64,000 bases of DNA from Batillaria attramentaria (taxonomy: Eukaryota; Mollusca; Gastropoda; Batillariidae). This document shows, piece by piece, positions 54,125 to 64,000 of the stretch (position 1 is its first letter; the number at the start of each line of letters is the position of its first letter). The DNA lies in contig JACVVK020000190.1 in NCBI GenBank assembly GCA_018292915.2, positions 1,002,501 to 1,066,500 of the forward strand. Direction: 5' to 3'. The notes below the pieces were generated by a model. That model was given only the letters and a program-made list of their open reading frames with translations. It made no database searches and was not told where the DNA came from. The position numbers and the translations under genes were made by a program.

Positions 54125-54275
54125 GGTATTTAGCATTCTTTTCCATCAAGTAACGGTGATATTAAAGGCGGGACAACGAGGAAAGTGGCAGCACATACAC
54201 CCCAGCCGGCAGTCAAACTCTCCACGCTAGGACTGACATTCCAATGTTCTGCCAGCTTGGCTATTCTGCCTGTCC
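54125..54275 (-). mobile_element. Diverged SINE-A relic
   Basis: GGTATTTAGCATTCTTTTCC, AACGGTGATATTAAAGGCGG, GACAACGAGGAAAGTGGCAG and a head-like part with CAGTCAAACTCTCCACGCTA align in order with the minus-strand SINE-A, with about one change in five. It is an old copy. The 106-codon frame at 54185-54505 starts inside it and is not supported as a gene. Confidence 0.6.
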
Positions 54276-54975
54276 TCTCACAGTGTTGGTCGTGGGACAG
54301 AGTGGTGTGTGTGACAAGTCCTAAAGAAAGTGTTCAAACGATAGCCAGGCCCCACTGTATCCGCACGTGGGACGGAATGAATAAAACAAAGCCCCTAGCC
54401 ACCGCTGAAGGCCGGGTGCGGCCCCGCAGTAAAAAATTCATTCGCTTCTCTTCCCCTGACACACGCGGCCCGCTGACGGCTCGAATACATGCAGCCCATC
54501 GCTAGCCCGCTTTGAAAATGAATTAGAAATTTCACAGTCCATCGACCTGTCTAAAAGGAAATTTACCGAGCATCCTATTTTGGCCACACAGCATCTGATC
54601 ACACTGTGCCGCACTCTCTGCCTTTCGCCCGTGGAAGCAAAGAATAAAAAAAAAAAGGCGGAGCATGTGGGCGAGAAAGAGTGAGGAAGGTTTAATTAAT
54701 GAGCGGTTGCATGTGTATCAAAAAGTAATCAGACGGAAAGCCGCGTGCGGAATTCTTTTGAAATAAGTCAAAGAAAACAACACATCAACTTAGAAAATAA
54801 AGCTTGTGTTTGATACAGCTCACTAAATGCAATTAAGCAAGCTGTCAATCAAAAATGTTTTAGTTTAATTTTTGGCCTTTACTGAGGGAGTTTCTCTTCT
54901 TTAGAAGACGTTCGTAACGAAACGCATGTCTGATTAGCCACCCCCCCCCCTCCATTCCCCCTCTTCACTGAATAG
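54276..54975. other. No gene recognised
   Basis: Unique-looking sequence; no exon or element recognised. Confidence 0.35.
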
Positions 54976-55085
54976 CATATAAGATAAGATATCACTTTAT
55001 TCATCCCTCGAAGGGAAATTGCACTGTCTGCTCAGACAAAACTCACAATAAAAATCATTACAATTACAAACATTGAGCCGAACCA
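54976..55085 (-). mobile_element. LINE 3' end with (CTTAT)n-like tail
   Basis: On the minus strand: CAGTGCAATTTCCCTTCGAG, GGATGAATAAAGTGATATCT, TATCTTATATGC. 'AATTTCCCT(T/C)..GGAT.AATAAAGT.(TATCTTATC)' is a LINE 3' end type seen across animals. No coding part. Confidence 0.6.
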
Positions 55086-55087
55086 GC

Positions 55088-55094
55088 GCGCGCG

Positions 55095-55175
<81 letters not shown>
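55088..55175. repeat. (CG)n-(CA)n microsatellite
   Basis: Eight CG units followed by about 35 CA units. Another long alternating purine-pyrimidine tract with a CG core. Confidence 0.95.
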
Positions 55176-55178
<3 letters not shown>

Positions 55179-55748
55179 TATATGCTATATATGTTCATGA
55201 TTGTGTAGTTAAGAGTCAGTGAAAGTTTGATGAAACGCTTTAATTAACATAACAATCTTATCTTCAAAATACCAATTTAAAAAAAAAACCAAATGTACAC
55301 TACACCGAAAGTTTCCCTACAGCAGGTTTTACTTCTGCGTTCATTTTACAGTTGTCGTCTTTCTAACTTCAGATCCCTTGCGTCAGTTCATCAAATGATT
55401 CCGGCGAATGAAAAAAAAAATTCTGATTAGTTAATTGCTCAGCCGAGGCTATCGGCCTCTCTTTCTGCTACGGATCGTGTCACTGAACCCATTCATGCAC
55501 TGGCTTCTTCCATACCAGTTCAGGCACGGAGCGGGCACGGAGCGGGCACGGGCACAACAATGCCCACCCACAAGCTCCTCCATCCATTACCCGATTGCTT
55601 TGGCGTTATGGAGATTCTCTGGTCGGCGAATGTGACGGTTGTTCATCATCAGCCACCCATCACGTGGTCTTTGCCCGTCTTGGACGTCTCCCTTTTTTTT
55701 TCTTTTTTTTTTGCAAGTAAAATCTGCCATCAGTGCACACTACACACA
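55176..55748. other. No gene recognised
   Basis: Unique-looking sequence; a small tandem GGAGCGGGCAC occurs at 55529-55550. Confidence 0.35.
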
Positions 55749-55764
55749 CCTCAAGCAAGCCTTG

Positions 55765-55940
55765 GGGAGCCGGAGTGGCCTAATGGTAGAGCGTTGGACT
55801 TCTAATGCTCGGGTCGTGAGTTCGTATTCCGGCTGGGGCAAAATATTTGTGCTGGCTTTTTTTTTAATCGTTGTCCCGGTTTTTTTTATATCACCTGTAT
55901 GTGGTGGAAAAGGACGTTAAATCCGCAAACACCCACCCAC
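55765..55940 (+). mobile_element. SINE-A, full length, perfect 16-bp TSD
   Basis: Plus-strand head GGGAGCCGGAGTGGCCTAAT, B box GAGTTCGTATTCC, body with two T runs and tail ACACCCACCCAC. It is flanked by CCTCAAGCAAGCCTTG at 55749-55764 and 55941-55956. Confidence 0.95.
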
Positions 55941-55956
55941 CCTCAAGCAAGCCTTG

Positions 55957-56484
55957 TTCGTGCGTGAGATTCATTTATATCAGCTAGCCTTACTGAGCTG
56001 CATATGTGCAGATACTGACAGGGAGTTGTGTCTGACATAGTTATATCAATATGATTCACTGTGGCAAGTATTAGTAAACCCAATATCGCCCTACGAACTG
56101 ACTTGCTTCAGGCACCGGCAGTCATAATAATTATTTCCCGCGTAGCATGCACACTGGAGGCAGAAACATGCTGCACAAAGAAATATCGCCGCACCGGACG
56201 CCTTCTCCTCGTTCCATACGCGAGCATCATGCATCTCTAGGAGTGGTATAACAGAAACACGTGACCACCGTTTGTAATCCGATTGGCTGTTTGGTCTGAT
56301 GTGCAGCTACTTTGCGTAATGGATTAGTTATTCTCCAGAAAATGTTTTTTGCGGCGTGCGTGACTTGTTATCGTTGCATGTTACAATTTTATCTGCAGTT
56401 TCTGAACGCAAACCAGAAACCACATGCTTAGACACCCAGACAGCATTTGGTGATTGACAGGAATCTCTACATTCACACTGACCC
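55957..56484. other. No gene recognised
   Basis: Unique-looking sequence; no exon or element recognised. Confidence 0.35.
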
Positions 56485-56495
56485 GACTTACAAGG

Positions 56496-56605
56496 GTGGG
56501 TGGGTGGGTGTTTGGGGGTTTAACATCCTTTTCCACAACATAGGGTGATATCAAAGACGGGGCAACGATGAAAAAGCCAGCACAAATATTTGGCCCCAAC
56601 CGGGA
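56496..56605 (-). mobile_element. SINE-A, 5'-truncated, 11-bp TSD
   Basis: Tail and body to GGCCCCAACCGGGA; most of the tRNA-like head is absent. GACTTACAAGG flanks it at 56485-56495 and 56606-56616. Confidence 0.92.
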
Positions 56606-56616
56606 GACTTACAAGG

Positions 56617-57130
56617 AGTTTGTGTAAATTTCTTAATGAAACATCTTCCTAAAGTGTTTTTTTTTTTTAACAACAGTTCAACCGTTCGCTCTCTCGATTT
56701 CTCATTTCTAAAACTGTAGAGCGAATCTACGATTTGGAACCAAGTGTATTTCTTCTGTTTCAGGATACAAGAAAACAAAAAAAAAATCAAACACAGAACT
56801 GACGGTGCAAACGTACGGGCCGTTCCAACTTTGAACATGAAATTTTAACCAGTGGCGCCTAAAAACAAAAAATCGTTCTCAGCTTCCACCGTTCTTCAAT
56901 ATCGGTTTTATCTACAATCTCACGTGCTTGATTCTCACGTCAAAAGCCGTGGTGGTGACTTTAGGCCCTGGCGTGTTCTTTGTACTCTTTAACAAACAGT
57001 CGGAAAGCACTTTTGTTGTCGCCAACAGCGACTATCGACTGACGTGGGCTGAGCGGGGCGGGACAGTGTGTAAGCTGTCGTTCCTGGTTGCACGCATCAC
57101 CGAGTCACGCAAATACCAGTGTCAGATTCG
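56617..57130. other. No gene recognised
   Basis: A frame starting at 56928 (MILTSKAVVVTLGPGVFFVL, then RLTWAERGGTVCKLSF) continues into the minisatellite. Its first 65 codons are of ordinary composition but match nothing recognised. Confidence 0.3.
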
Positions 57131-57133
57131 CCA

Positions 57134-57421
57134 CACTGATAACGTTGTTGAACATCTCACTGATAACGTTGTTGAACATCTCACTGATAACGTTGTTGAA
57201 CATCTCACTGATAACGTTGTTGAACATCTCACTGATAACGTTGTTGAACATCTCACTGATAACGTTGTTGAACATCTCACTGATAAACGTTGTTGAACAT
57301 CTTACTGATAACGTTGTTGAACATCTCACTGATAACGTTGTTGAACATCTCACTGATAACGTTGTTGAACATCTCACTGATAACGTTGTTGAACATCTCA
57401 CTGATAACGTTGTTGAACATC
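57134..57421. repeat. 24-bp minisatellite, 12 copies
   Basis: Unit CACTGATAACGTTGTTGAAC + ATCT, almost perfectly homogeneous. There is one extra A (GATAAACG, about 57282) and one C/T change. The homogeneity means recent expansion or gene conversion. Frames across it on both strands are artefacts of the 24-bp period. Confidence 0.97.
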
Positions 57422-57741
57422 TCTCTAAATAATGAACACATACCCCCTGAATCGTTTTTCTATCACGTCGTTTCCAGAATACATATACACCATTCGAGGG
57501 GTGACCTTTGTGGAACTGGTCGTAAATCGTGAAAAGAAGTAACAAATATGCAAAAGAAAAAGTCTTTGTGTCTTTGCGCCAAAACTATTTTTCCGACATC
57601 TCTTTCGAGTGGCTGATTCCATACAAAATTTAAGTGAAAATGTCAATAATTTACAAATGTCATAATATTTGTCTTGCGTCCATGACGAATGATCTCATTC
57701 AGAGGCGGGAGGGGGAGGGGGTGTTTTGTGTGTGTGCGTAT

Positions 57742-57745
<4 letters not shown>
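57422..57745. other. No gene recognised
   Basis: Unique-looking sequence. Confidence 0.35.
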
Positions 57746-57791
<46 letters not shown>

Positions 57792-57802
57792 GGGGGGGGG
57801 GG
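57746..57802. repeat. (GT)n plus poly-G
   Basis: About 21 GT units followed by a G tract. Confidence 0.95.
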
Positions 57803-58026
57803 TAGGAAATGTGTAGTCCATTGGGATTTTTGTATTTCTTTTGAACCAATTATTGCGTGCATTTACTTTTTTTTACATTTCCGCTGAGTCTGCACTTTTC
57901 GTATTGCTTTCAGTCTAACGGCTGCCCTCTGGTTTGTAAATAACTTACGTCTGCATGCCTCCACGAACAAAAAGATTCATAGAATCGTCGTTTCAACTCA
58001 TGTATATCAGCTGTAATTCATCCCCC

Positions 58027-58028
<2 letters not shown>

Positions 58029-58115
<87 letters not shown>

Positions 58116-58158
58116 CAACAACAACAACAACAACAACAACGACAATAGCAACATCAGC

Positions 58159-58218
<60 letters not shown>

Positions 58219-58257
58219 GCAAAGCAAAGCAAAGCAAAGCAAAGCAAAGCAAAGCAA
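58029..58257. repeat. Compound (CA)n-(AAC)n-(CA)n-(AAAGC)8 repeat
   Basis: CA 58029-58113, AAC 58113-58140, a short unique join, CA 58162-58215, then eight AAAGC units (58216-58257). Four different simple repeats lie in 230 bp. Confidence 0.96.
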
Positions 58258-58576
58258 AAAATGAAATAAAATAAATAAATTCATATAAAAACAGGAAATA
58301 TTTAGACACGGCGCTTTAATCCCAGCTTCTATTAGCGTAGGGTTTGTTTTTTTCCATATTCATGGCGTGTACGTGATGTGTGTACAGGCAGCAATGAAAA
58401 TGCAGCGTAGATTTGCTAACAGGGTTTTTACAGATGGTCTGACGGGTAATCGTTACATATTGACGTGTGTCTGGGTCACAATGCAAATCGACCAGACTTT
58501 TTTTGTTACACCGCCGCATTGGTTAATGCTTGATGATCCGCTAGTCTCGTAGTTTCTCGCGAACCTGCGGGACAGT

Positions 58577-58737
58577 CGGGCACGTGGTTCAGTCGGTTGA
58601 GCGTCACACGGACTCGTGTGGAGGACTGAGAGTTCGAGTCCCGAGGAGGTCCAGAATCTTCCACACTTCATGCACAGCTGGCCCCGTCTTTGAACTCACC
58701 CTTATAATGGACAGAAAATGTTCACATCAAAACACCC
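58577..58737 (+). mobile_element. SINE family F: new tRNA-like head on a SINE-A-type tail
   Basis: The head has CACGTGGTTCAGTCGGTTGA (A box) and GAGTTCGAGTCCCGAGG (B box), unlike SINE-A. From GGCCCCGTCTTTGAACTCAC through AACACCCACCC the 3' half matches SINE-A's body and tail. It therefore looks like a relative with an exchanged head. The CCCACCC tail passes without break into the minisatellite 58738-59660. Confidence 0.7.
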
Positions 58738-59660
58738 ACCCATCCACCCGCCACTCACCCATCCACCCGCCACTCACCCATCCACCTGCCACCCACCCAT
58801 CCACCTGCCACCCACCCATCCACCCGCCACCCACACATCCACCTGCCACCACCCGCCACCCACACATCCACCTGCCACCCACCCATCCACCCGCCACCCA
58901 CCCATCTACCTGCCACCCGCCCATCCACCCGCCACCCGCCCATCCACCCGCCACCCACCCATCCACCTGCCACCCGCCCATCCACCTGCCACCCGCCCAT
59001 CTACCTGCCACGCACCCATCCACCTGCCACCCACCCATCCACCTGCCACCCGCCCATTCACCCACCCATCCACCCACCCATCCAACCTGCCACCCACCCA
59101 TCCACCCACCATCCACCTGCCACCCGCCCATCCACCCACACCATCCACCTGCCACCCCGCCCAATCTACCTGCCACCGCCCATCCCATCCACCTGCCACC
59201 CGCCCATCTACCTGCCACCCCGCCCATCCACCCACCATCCACCTGCCACCCGCCCATCCACCTGCCACCCGCCCATCTACCTGCCACGCACCCATCCACC
59301 TGCCACCACACCCATCCACCTGCCCCCGCCCATCCACCCCACCCATCCACCCACCCATCCACCTGGCCACCCACCCATCCACCCACCCATCCACCCACCC
59401 ATCCACCTGCCACCCGCCCATCCACCCACCCATCCACCCTGCCACCCGCCCATCTACCGCCACGCACCCATCCAGCCTGCCCACCCACCATCACCTGCCA
59501 CCCACCCATCCACCTGCCACCCGCCCATCTACCTGCCACCCGCCCATCCACCCACCCCATTCCACCTGCCACCCGCCCATCCACCACCCACCCATCCACC
59601 TGCCACCCGCCCATCTACCTGCCACGCACCCATCCACCTGCCACCCACCCATCCACCTGC
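58738..59660. repeat. 19-bp minisatellite growing out of a SINE tail
   Basis: Core CACCCATCCACCTGCCACC (19 bp) with variants CGCCCATCTACCTGCC and shorter 12-bp units (CACCCATCCACC). About 45-50 units with many small indels. It lacks stops because it is almost free of TA and TGA, hence frames of 374 and 334 codons on one strand and 295 on the other. None is a gene. Confidence 0.93.
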
Positions 59661-61024
59661 AAACTTGCGATTTGTTCAAGAAAACTGGGTGGCTATGGAA
59701 GACAGTGATTGGCATGTGGTAACTTTTCCAGTTAGACACAAATGGGACGATAAAACAAATCTGGCATATTGGCAACGCAAATTTCAGATTATGTCCACTA
59801 CACGGACAAGAAGCTTAAGCCTACACGTTTTTGTGTCGACGAAGCTTTCTACGTTCATGCAATGGAGCTAGAACATGTTCAGGAATGAGAGGGTCCAGAC
59901 GGTTTGCAAAAAGTCCCAAATATTGGGCGTGGAAACTAATTAATTTACACTTTACACTTTGAAATATTACATATACACACGTGTATGTCGGAGGCTGTCA
60001 CGGTTGGGTGGTCTGCCTTTACATCAGTGTTAATTAGTGTATCGATTTCATCAGTGCATTTTGTGCAGGTTTTTTTTTTTTTGTGCAAGCCCCGACTCTC
60101 AGACTGGTTCTGTTGAGTTCTCTTCTCGTGAATATTCGCTTTTCCCAGCGCTTCGGCTGTCGCTTTATGTCCTCATTATTTGACACAAGCGCACAAATCG
60201 GCCTCGTGCGGTCCAGGGCGCTAAAATTAGAACCTAACAAGTGTTTTCTCCCTTAGCTGAGTCGCCCCCCTTCAGGACTGAAAGCGTGGTTTCTATGTAT
60301 GGAGGCTGACGAAAGAGTCTTGTGCTATTTTCGAGGCAATGAAGTCACCGCTAGGTTTGTTCCGGCTGAATGTGTGAAACGGCGCAATCAGTGGACTTTC
60401 GGAACGAATGGGGAATGTAATTAGACAGCGAATACAGTGTCTGCAGACGAACATTTGTTATTTCGCATGAAATGGCCATTAGCTAACGCAGCATCAGCAC
60501 GGCCTTCATTTTGTCAAAAATCACATACAAAAGAATGCTATCTGAAAATAGCCGATATGCGTACTCCAAAGTGCAACTGTTCCACCACTGAGGTCTAATC
60601 TTGGAACAAGTGCGTGGTCCGAAGCGGAAAACAGTATTGTGTGTCAGTGTCATGTGGCTGGCGGATCAAATCCTACAGCCTACGTTTTTGTTTTGTTTTG
60701 TTTTGTTTTGTTTTGTTCAACCTTCTGTCGTGCCAGACAGTGTGAAATGCATCAGTGTGGTTTTCGCCATGACACAGCACGTCCACGACAGCCACCTGAT
60801 ACATGAATCGGTGTATCCGTGGCAACAAGAATCTACAGACACAGCCCAGTAGGACGTTGGAATTTTTATTTGGCACGGTCAGAGGTCAGGGTTAATGTAA
60901 TAGGACAAAAGTCCTGTCTGCCCGGAAAAGTATAGGACACGTGTACTGAATCATGATGACGATGACGCACATATTATAGGACGTGCAGGTATATTTACGT
61001 ACTACCACTTCGCAAGTTCCACTC
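59661..61024. other. No gene recognised
   Basis: Unique-looking sequence with (GTTTT)n at 60689-60716. No supported exon. Confidence 0.35.
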
Positions 61025-61040
61025 TAACACGTACTTCAGA

Positions 61041-61213
61041 GGAGCCGGAACAGGCGAATGGTAGAGCGTTGGGCTCTCAGTGCTCGGGTCGTGAGTTCGA
61101 ATCCCGGCTGGGACCAAATATTTGTGCTGGCCTTTTTCAGGTTGTCCCACCTTTGAAATCACCCTTTCGTGCCGGAAAAGGACGTTAAACTCCCAAACAC
61201 CCACCCCACCCCC
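61041..61213 (+). mobile_element. SINE-A, full length, imperfect TSD
   Basis: Head AGGAGCCGGAACAGGCGAAT, B box GAGTTCGAATCCC, body and CCCACCCCACCC tail. CTAACACGTACTTCAG (61024-61039) and CTACTACGTATTGCAG (61217-61232) look like a diverged duplication. Confidence 0.88.
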
Positions 61214-61813
61214 ACACTACTACGTATTGCAGGCGAGTACAAAAATAAGCGACTGTCTGCACTCCATGCCGCATCGTACATTTAGTAGACACTTACTGTG
61301 GGATTCGAGATTATATGGAGCATGGTAGGTAGGTGTACCTTTCTGTCTGGTATTGTTCACATAACGCCCACGTATGTCCGTGCTCCCATCCATAAAATTT
61401 CCCCCAATGGCCATTGGCTGACGATCAATGCGATATTTGTTATAAAGCATGTTTAGGTTGGCGTCAATTTCTGGCTCGCTCTGTTTGCATGATTACTCTC
61501 TTGTGTACCTGCATATCATTTTCTGAATTGGCATTGGAGTCTGTTGTCATTCCCGACCGTCACTGTTACCATTTCTATCCTGTCTAGTGTCCAAACATGG
61601 AGCACGTCACACCGAGTCAGCTGTCCTCGTAGTGTTTGGTTATCCAATCCCCAAAAGTGAATGAACTCCCAGCTCGGCCTCCGAAATGATTTTGCACTTT
61701 TAAAGGAAGCACAGTTGCACCCGGCACCAATAAAATGCTTAGTTAGTGGAGTGAGTGCGTGGGTGGGTAGATGAGTGAGTCAGTGAGTGAGTCAGTGGGT
61801 GAGTCACTGAGTG
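61214..61813. other. No gene recognised; (GAGT)n-like tract at its end
   Basis: Unique-looking sequence passing into a GAGT/GTGA simple repeat (61741-61820). Confidence 0.35.
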
Positions 61814-61817
61814 AGTG

Positions 61818-61870
61818 AGGGTGGGTGGGGTGGATGTTTGGGGGTTTAACGTCCTTTTCCACCACATACG
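61818..61870 (-). mobile_element. SINE-A tail fragment within (GAGT)n
   Basis: GGGTGGATGTTTGGGGGTTT, AACGTCCTTTTCCACCACAT lies inside the GAGT-type repeat, with GAGTGAG on both sides. It is strongly 5'-truncated. Confidence 0.85.
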
Positions 61871-61901
61871 GTGAGTGAGTGAGTCTGACTGAAATTTCGT
61901 T

Positions 61902-61926
61902 AGTTAGTTAGTTAGTTAGTTAGTTA

Positions 61927-61961
<35 letters not shown>

Positions 61962-61962
61962 T
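61902..61962. repeat. (TTAG)n microsatellite
   Basis: About 14 TTAG units with one interrupted unit. Not a telomere repeat (TTAGGG). Confidence 0.95.
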
Positions 61963-62012
61963 CCTTTGGTGAAGGACAATCATTGGAGACAGTTCCAAAT
62001 GTAACAGGATTA

Positions 62013-62060
62013 GTTAGGGCTTAACGCCTCGCAAGCCACAAAGACTAATTCGCGGCTGTT
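62013..62060 (-). mobile_element. Recurrent 43-bp 3'-end motif, copy 3, next to (TTAG)n
   Basis: GGGCTTAACGCCTCGCAAGC and CACAAAGACTAATTCGCGGC on the plus strand. It matches 47651-47693 in reverse. GATTAGTTAG adjoins it on the left, close to the TTAG array. Confidence 0.55.
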
Positions 62061-62654
62061 CTAAATTAATGTAACAGAAACTCGCGTGAGATAAGTGTAT
62101 TTTTAAAACAAATCGTCCAAAATATGTGATTTTTATGCCACATCGAACAGACCAACACTCACATTTTCGTCGCATTTCCCCGAGTTGAGACATGCTGAAT
62201 CTAACTTTGAGAAATACCACTCAGGGAAATTCTCTCGAAAGGCTTAGGGTTCGGGTTTTTTTGTGGGGTTTTTTTCGTGGTCAGTGGCAGCCGCGGTGGC
62301 TGCATAAAACTCATTTCACCTCCCTTTATTTCTGTTAATAGCACCATTTGCAATGTACGTGGAATATACAATATCACCCTTTACGTGAGTTGTTGGGCAC
62401 CGCGCCATTGCAAAAAGACAATGATAAACAGAGGCGTGCAGCCGTGGTAACGCTGACTAGTCCTGCATTCTGTCATTGGTGAAAATAATCCACTATAGCC
62501 CACAGAGCGGCCCCGAGGGAACTCACGGAAATGGCCGATCTTTGTTCCTGCGCTGAAACGCCCATAAAACGCGATATTGGATAGCGCTGGTTCGCCAGGC
62601 GCGTCCAGACGATTCTAGCTCATGCTGTCCCTTGAGGGGAGGGGAGGGAAGGGG

Positions 62655-62658
<4 letters not shown>
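62061..62658. other. No gene recognised
   Basis: Unique-looking sequence. Confidence 0.35.
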
Positions 62659-62748
<90 letters not shown>

Positions 62749-62838
62749 GCAGACAGACAGGCAGATGAGATGCTGATTATGATGACGACGACGACGACGA
62801 CGACGACGATGATGATGATGATGATGATGATGATGAAA
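62659..62838. repeat. (TG)n, (GA)n, (ACG)n-(ATG)n repeats
   Basis: TG 62659-62727, GA 62728-62748, then GACGACG... turning into GATGATG... (62782-62836). The last array and the AAACG after it resemble a LINE tail of the (ATC)n type in reverse. Confidence 0.93.
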
Positions 62839-62952
62839 CGTTAATGACAGATTAGACCATGACAAAACTACGCTACGCTTCTTCAAGTCCTTTACTGGTA
62901 AACAACCAGGGAAGCTGAAAGAAAGATTAAAAAGACAAACTACTTAAAGGCG

Positions 62953-63094
62953 CGGGGGGGGGGGGGAGAGAGAAAGGGAGAATACGTGTATTCAGGAAGA
63001 GATTACATATAAGGGGAGAGTTGGTGGGGGGGGGGGGGGGGGGGGGTGTGGGGGGGGGGGGGCGGGGGAGGGGGGGAGAGAGAGAGAGAGAGAG
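62953..63094. repeat. Poly-G and (GA)n tracts
   Basis: Several G runs (62954-62966, 63025-63071) and a GA run (63075-63094). Long G runs could form G-quadruplexes and are often misassembled. Confidence 0.9.
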
Positions 63095-63417
63095 TTCAAA
63101 AATCAGATCTTTACAGCTACACAGAGCTACAGACTGAGAAGGCGTTGTCATTTGGGTTTTTTCCCCCCGACCAGGAATCAGTACATCAGAACTGCGTTTG
63201 ACATTTTCTGCGGGGGAAAACATCGTGGGCATTACTACATAGCAGAAAAATGTGAATCTGCAGGTTAAATCATTAAAAAATACATCTTTCTTTATGCATT
63301 CTCATACGAATGCCCTTTGCAGAAAGAAATGTACAAACGCTTTTTTCAAACCGTGTGTATAAAACAACGCAGCTGGTTATATTCGACTGAGTTTGTTTGT
63401 TAACGGTGGTCAAAAAT

Positions 63418-63710
63418 ATGTGGTGCGTCGGATTTAGATTTAGCCGCGGCGCTACTGAACGGCCGTCACCGCTATCACGGCGAGGAAGCGTAGGTTCGAG
63501 CCCAGGTCGAGCTTGTGTAAGATGTGATACCGGTTTTTCCTGGCTGCCGGGCTGCTCATCGGGGGTTTCTCTCCGGGTTATCCGGCTTTCATTCCCCAGT
63601 AAAACTGAAAAATAGGATAGGTAACGGGTGGCGCTGCACCGCGGCGACACGCTTTCACCAGGGGAAGTAGGCCGAATTTCCGGAAAGGGACAATAAAGTA
63701 TTAGTTTTAA
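63418..63710 (+). mobile_element. SINE-C, head partly missing
   Basis: It starts at GGTGCGTCGGATTTAGATTT, has the B box GGTTCGAGCCCAGG, body GGTTTTTCCTGGCTGCCGGG, CTCCGGGTTATCCGGCTTTC and GGTGGCGCTGCACCGCGGCG, and ends GGGACAATAAAGTATTAGTT. It lacks the first ~20 nt with the A box. It is useful to define the normal 3' end of the family, which the copy at 26978 overruns. Confidence 0.85.
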
Positions 63711-64000
63711 AAAAGTAAGACGGAATATTCGTGTGACCTTAACTCTGTTCTGGGATGTTCAGCGAGTGACAGTCGTTTCCATCAGAAACACAGGAAAACA
63801 CTTCCACAAAGCATAATTCCGAGTATCAGGTTTGACTCACAGATTCTACTGTGACACTAGTATGCCGAACATGTGGCATTTTTTCAATTTCACAGGGACA
63901 TACTTTTGAAAGCCACTATTTTAGCATCAGAAAAATGTCCAAATTCAGACTCGTGCGAATGTCAGCTGGTATCAGCTTCAAAACGAGGCCGAATCGAAGT
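63711..64000. other. No gene recognised
   Basis: Unique-looking sequence to the window edge. Confidence 0.35.

Noticed and set aside
57088..57545. Repetitive open frames across 57.1-57.5 kb
   Set aside because: 24-bp minisatellite; a one-base insertion inside the array changes the frame, so no single protein can be under selection.
58584..59722. Open frames of 374 and 334 codons (and 295 on the other strand), rich in His-Pro-Thr or Gly-Trp-Val
   Set aside because: They are translations of a 19-bp minisatellite that contains almost no stop-forming triplets. The unit is not a multiple of three and has many small indels.
61902..61962. Telomere-like repeat
   Set aside because: The unit is TTAG, not TTAGGG, and lies among other simple repeats. 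The CCCTAA inside the 24-bp repeat at 45 kb is also only one motif per unit.

Overview
The window is eukaryotic, very repeat-rich DNA and most probably comes from a marine mollusc, with a caenogastropod snail as the best guess. That is an inference from many long (TG)n/(CA)n and (TC)n/(GA)n arrays, many tRNA-headed SINEs with diverged bodies, and degraded non-LTR retrotransposons with (ATT)n or (ATC)n tails. There are no bacterial-style operons and no rRNA genes, and no tRNA gene could be supported. Only one short stretch looks like host coding sequence: a candidate first exon at 24762-24850, with a good start context and a GTAAGT donor. Its product was not recognised, and much of what follows may be its first intron.

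Layout. 0-7 kb: LINE 3' ends (245-336 and 1138-1498), a tRNA-headed SINE (1721-2142), microsatellites and a full SINE-A copy (4509-4677). 7.8-11.2 kb: a decayed APE-type LINE with endonuclease, linker and reverse-transcriptase pieces in order on the + strand. It is split by a SINE-A copy with a perfect 16-bp target duplication, by a microsatellite-bearing insert and by an in-frame stop. An ORF1-like fragment beside it lies on the opposite strand. 12.5-13.8 kb: a foldback PIF/Harbinger-like element with a transposase relic. 13.9-14.3 kb: a SINE-A copy split by a 231-bp TIR element. 14.5-15.1 kb: a 520-bp tRNA-headed element (family E). 15.3-16.4 kb: a 1003-bp TIR element with a TTA duplication inside a LINE 3' UTR; the uninterrupted version of that site is at 53024-53130. 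16.7-17.4 kb: SINE-B nested in SINE-C. 18-20 kb: paired LINE tails, SINE-A and SINE-B. 24-25 kb: the candidate host exon. 26-27.4 kb: SINE-A, and a SINE-C with a 19-bp duplication and about 107 bp of extra 3' sequence. 38-39 kb: family E carrying two nested SINEs. 40-46 kb: SINE-A copies, a LINE C-terminus and two minisatellites. 51.5-54.1 kb: a 40-bp minisatellite cut by a TIR element, a LINE C-terminus and a second copy of the TIR element. 55-64 kb: SINE-A copies, a 24-bp minisatellite, a roughly 0.9-kb 19-bp minisatellite that grows out of a SINE tail, and a SINE-C copy.

How it fits together. LINEs supply the retrotransposition machinery, whose target-site duplications and 5' truncations are visible on the SINEs. 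SINE families share parts: the tails of families A and F match while their tRNA-like heads differ. Several microsatellites and minisatellites start exactly at retroelement tails. At least four nested insertions and one empty/filled site pair give relative ages.

Limits. All homology calls were made by eye. Family names (A to H) are local labels. No database search, folding or alignment was run.
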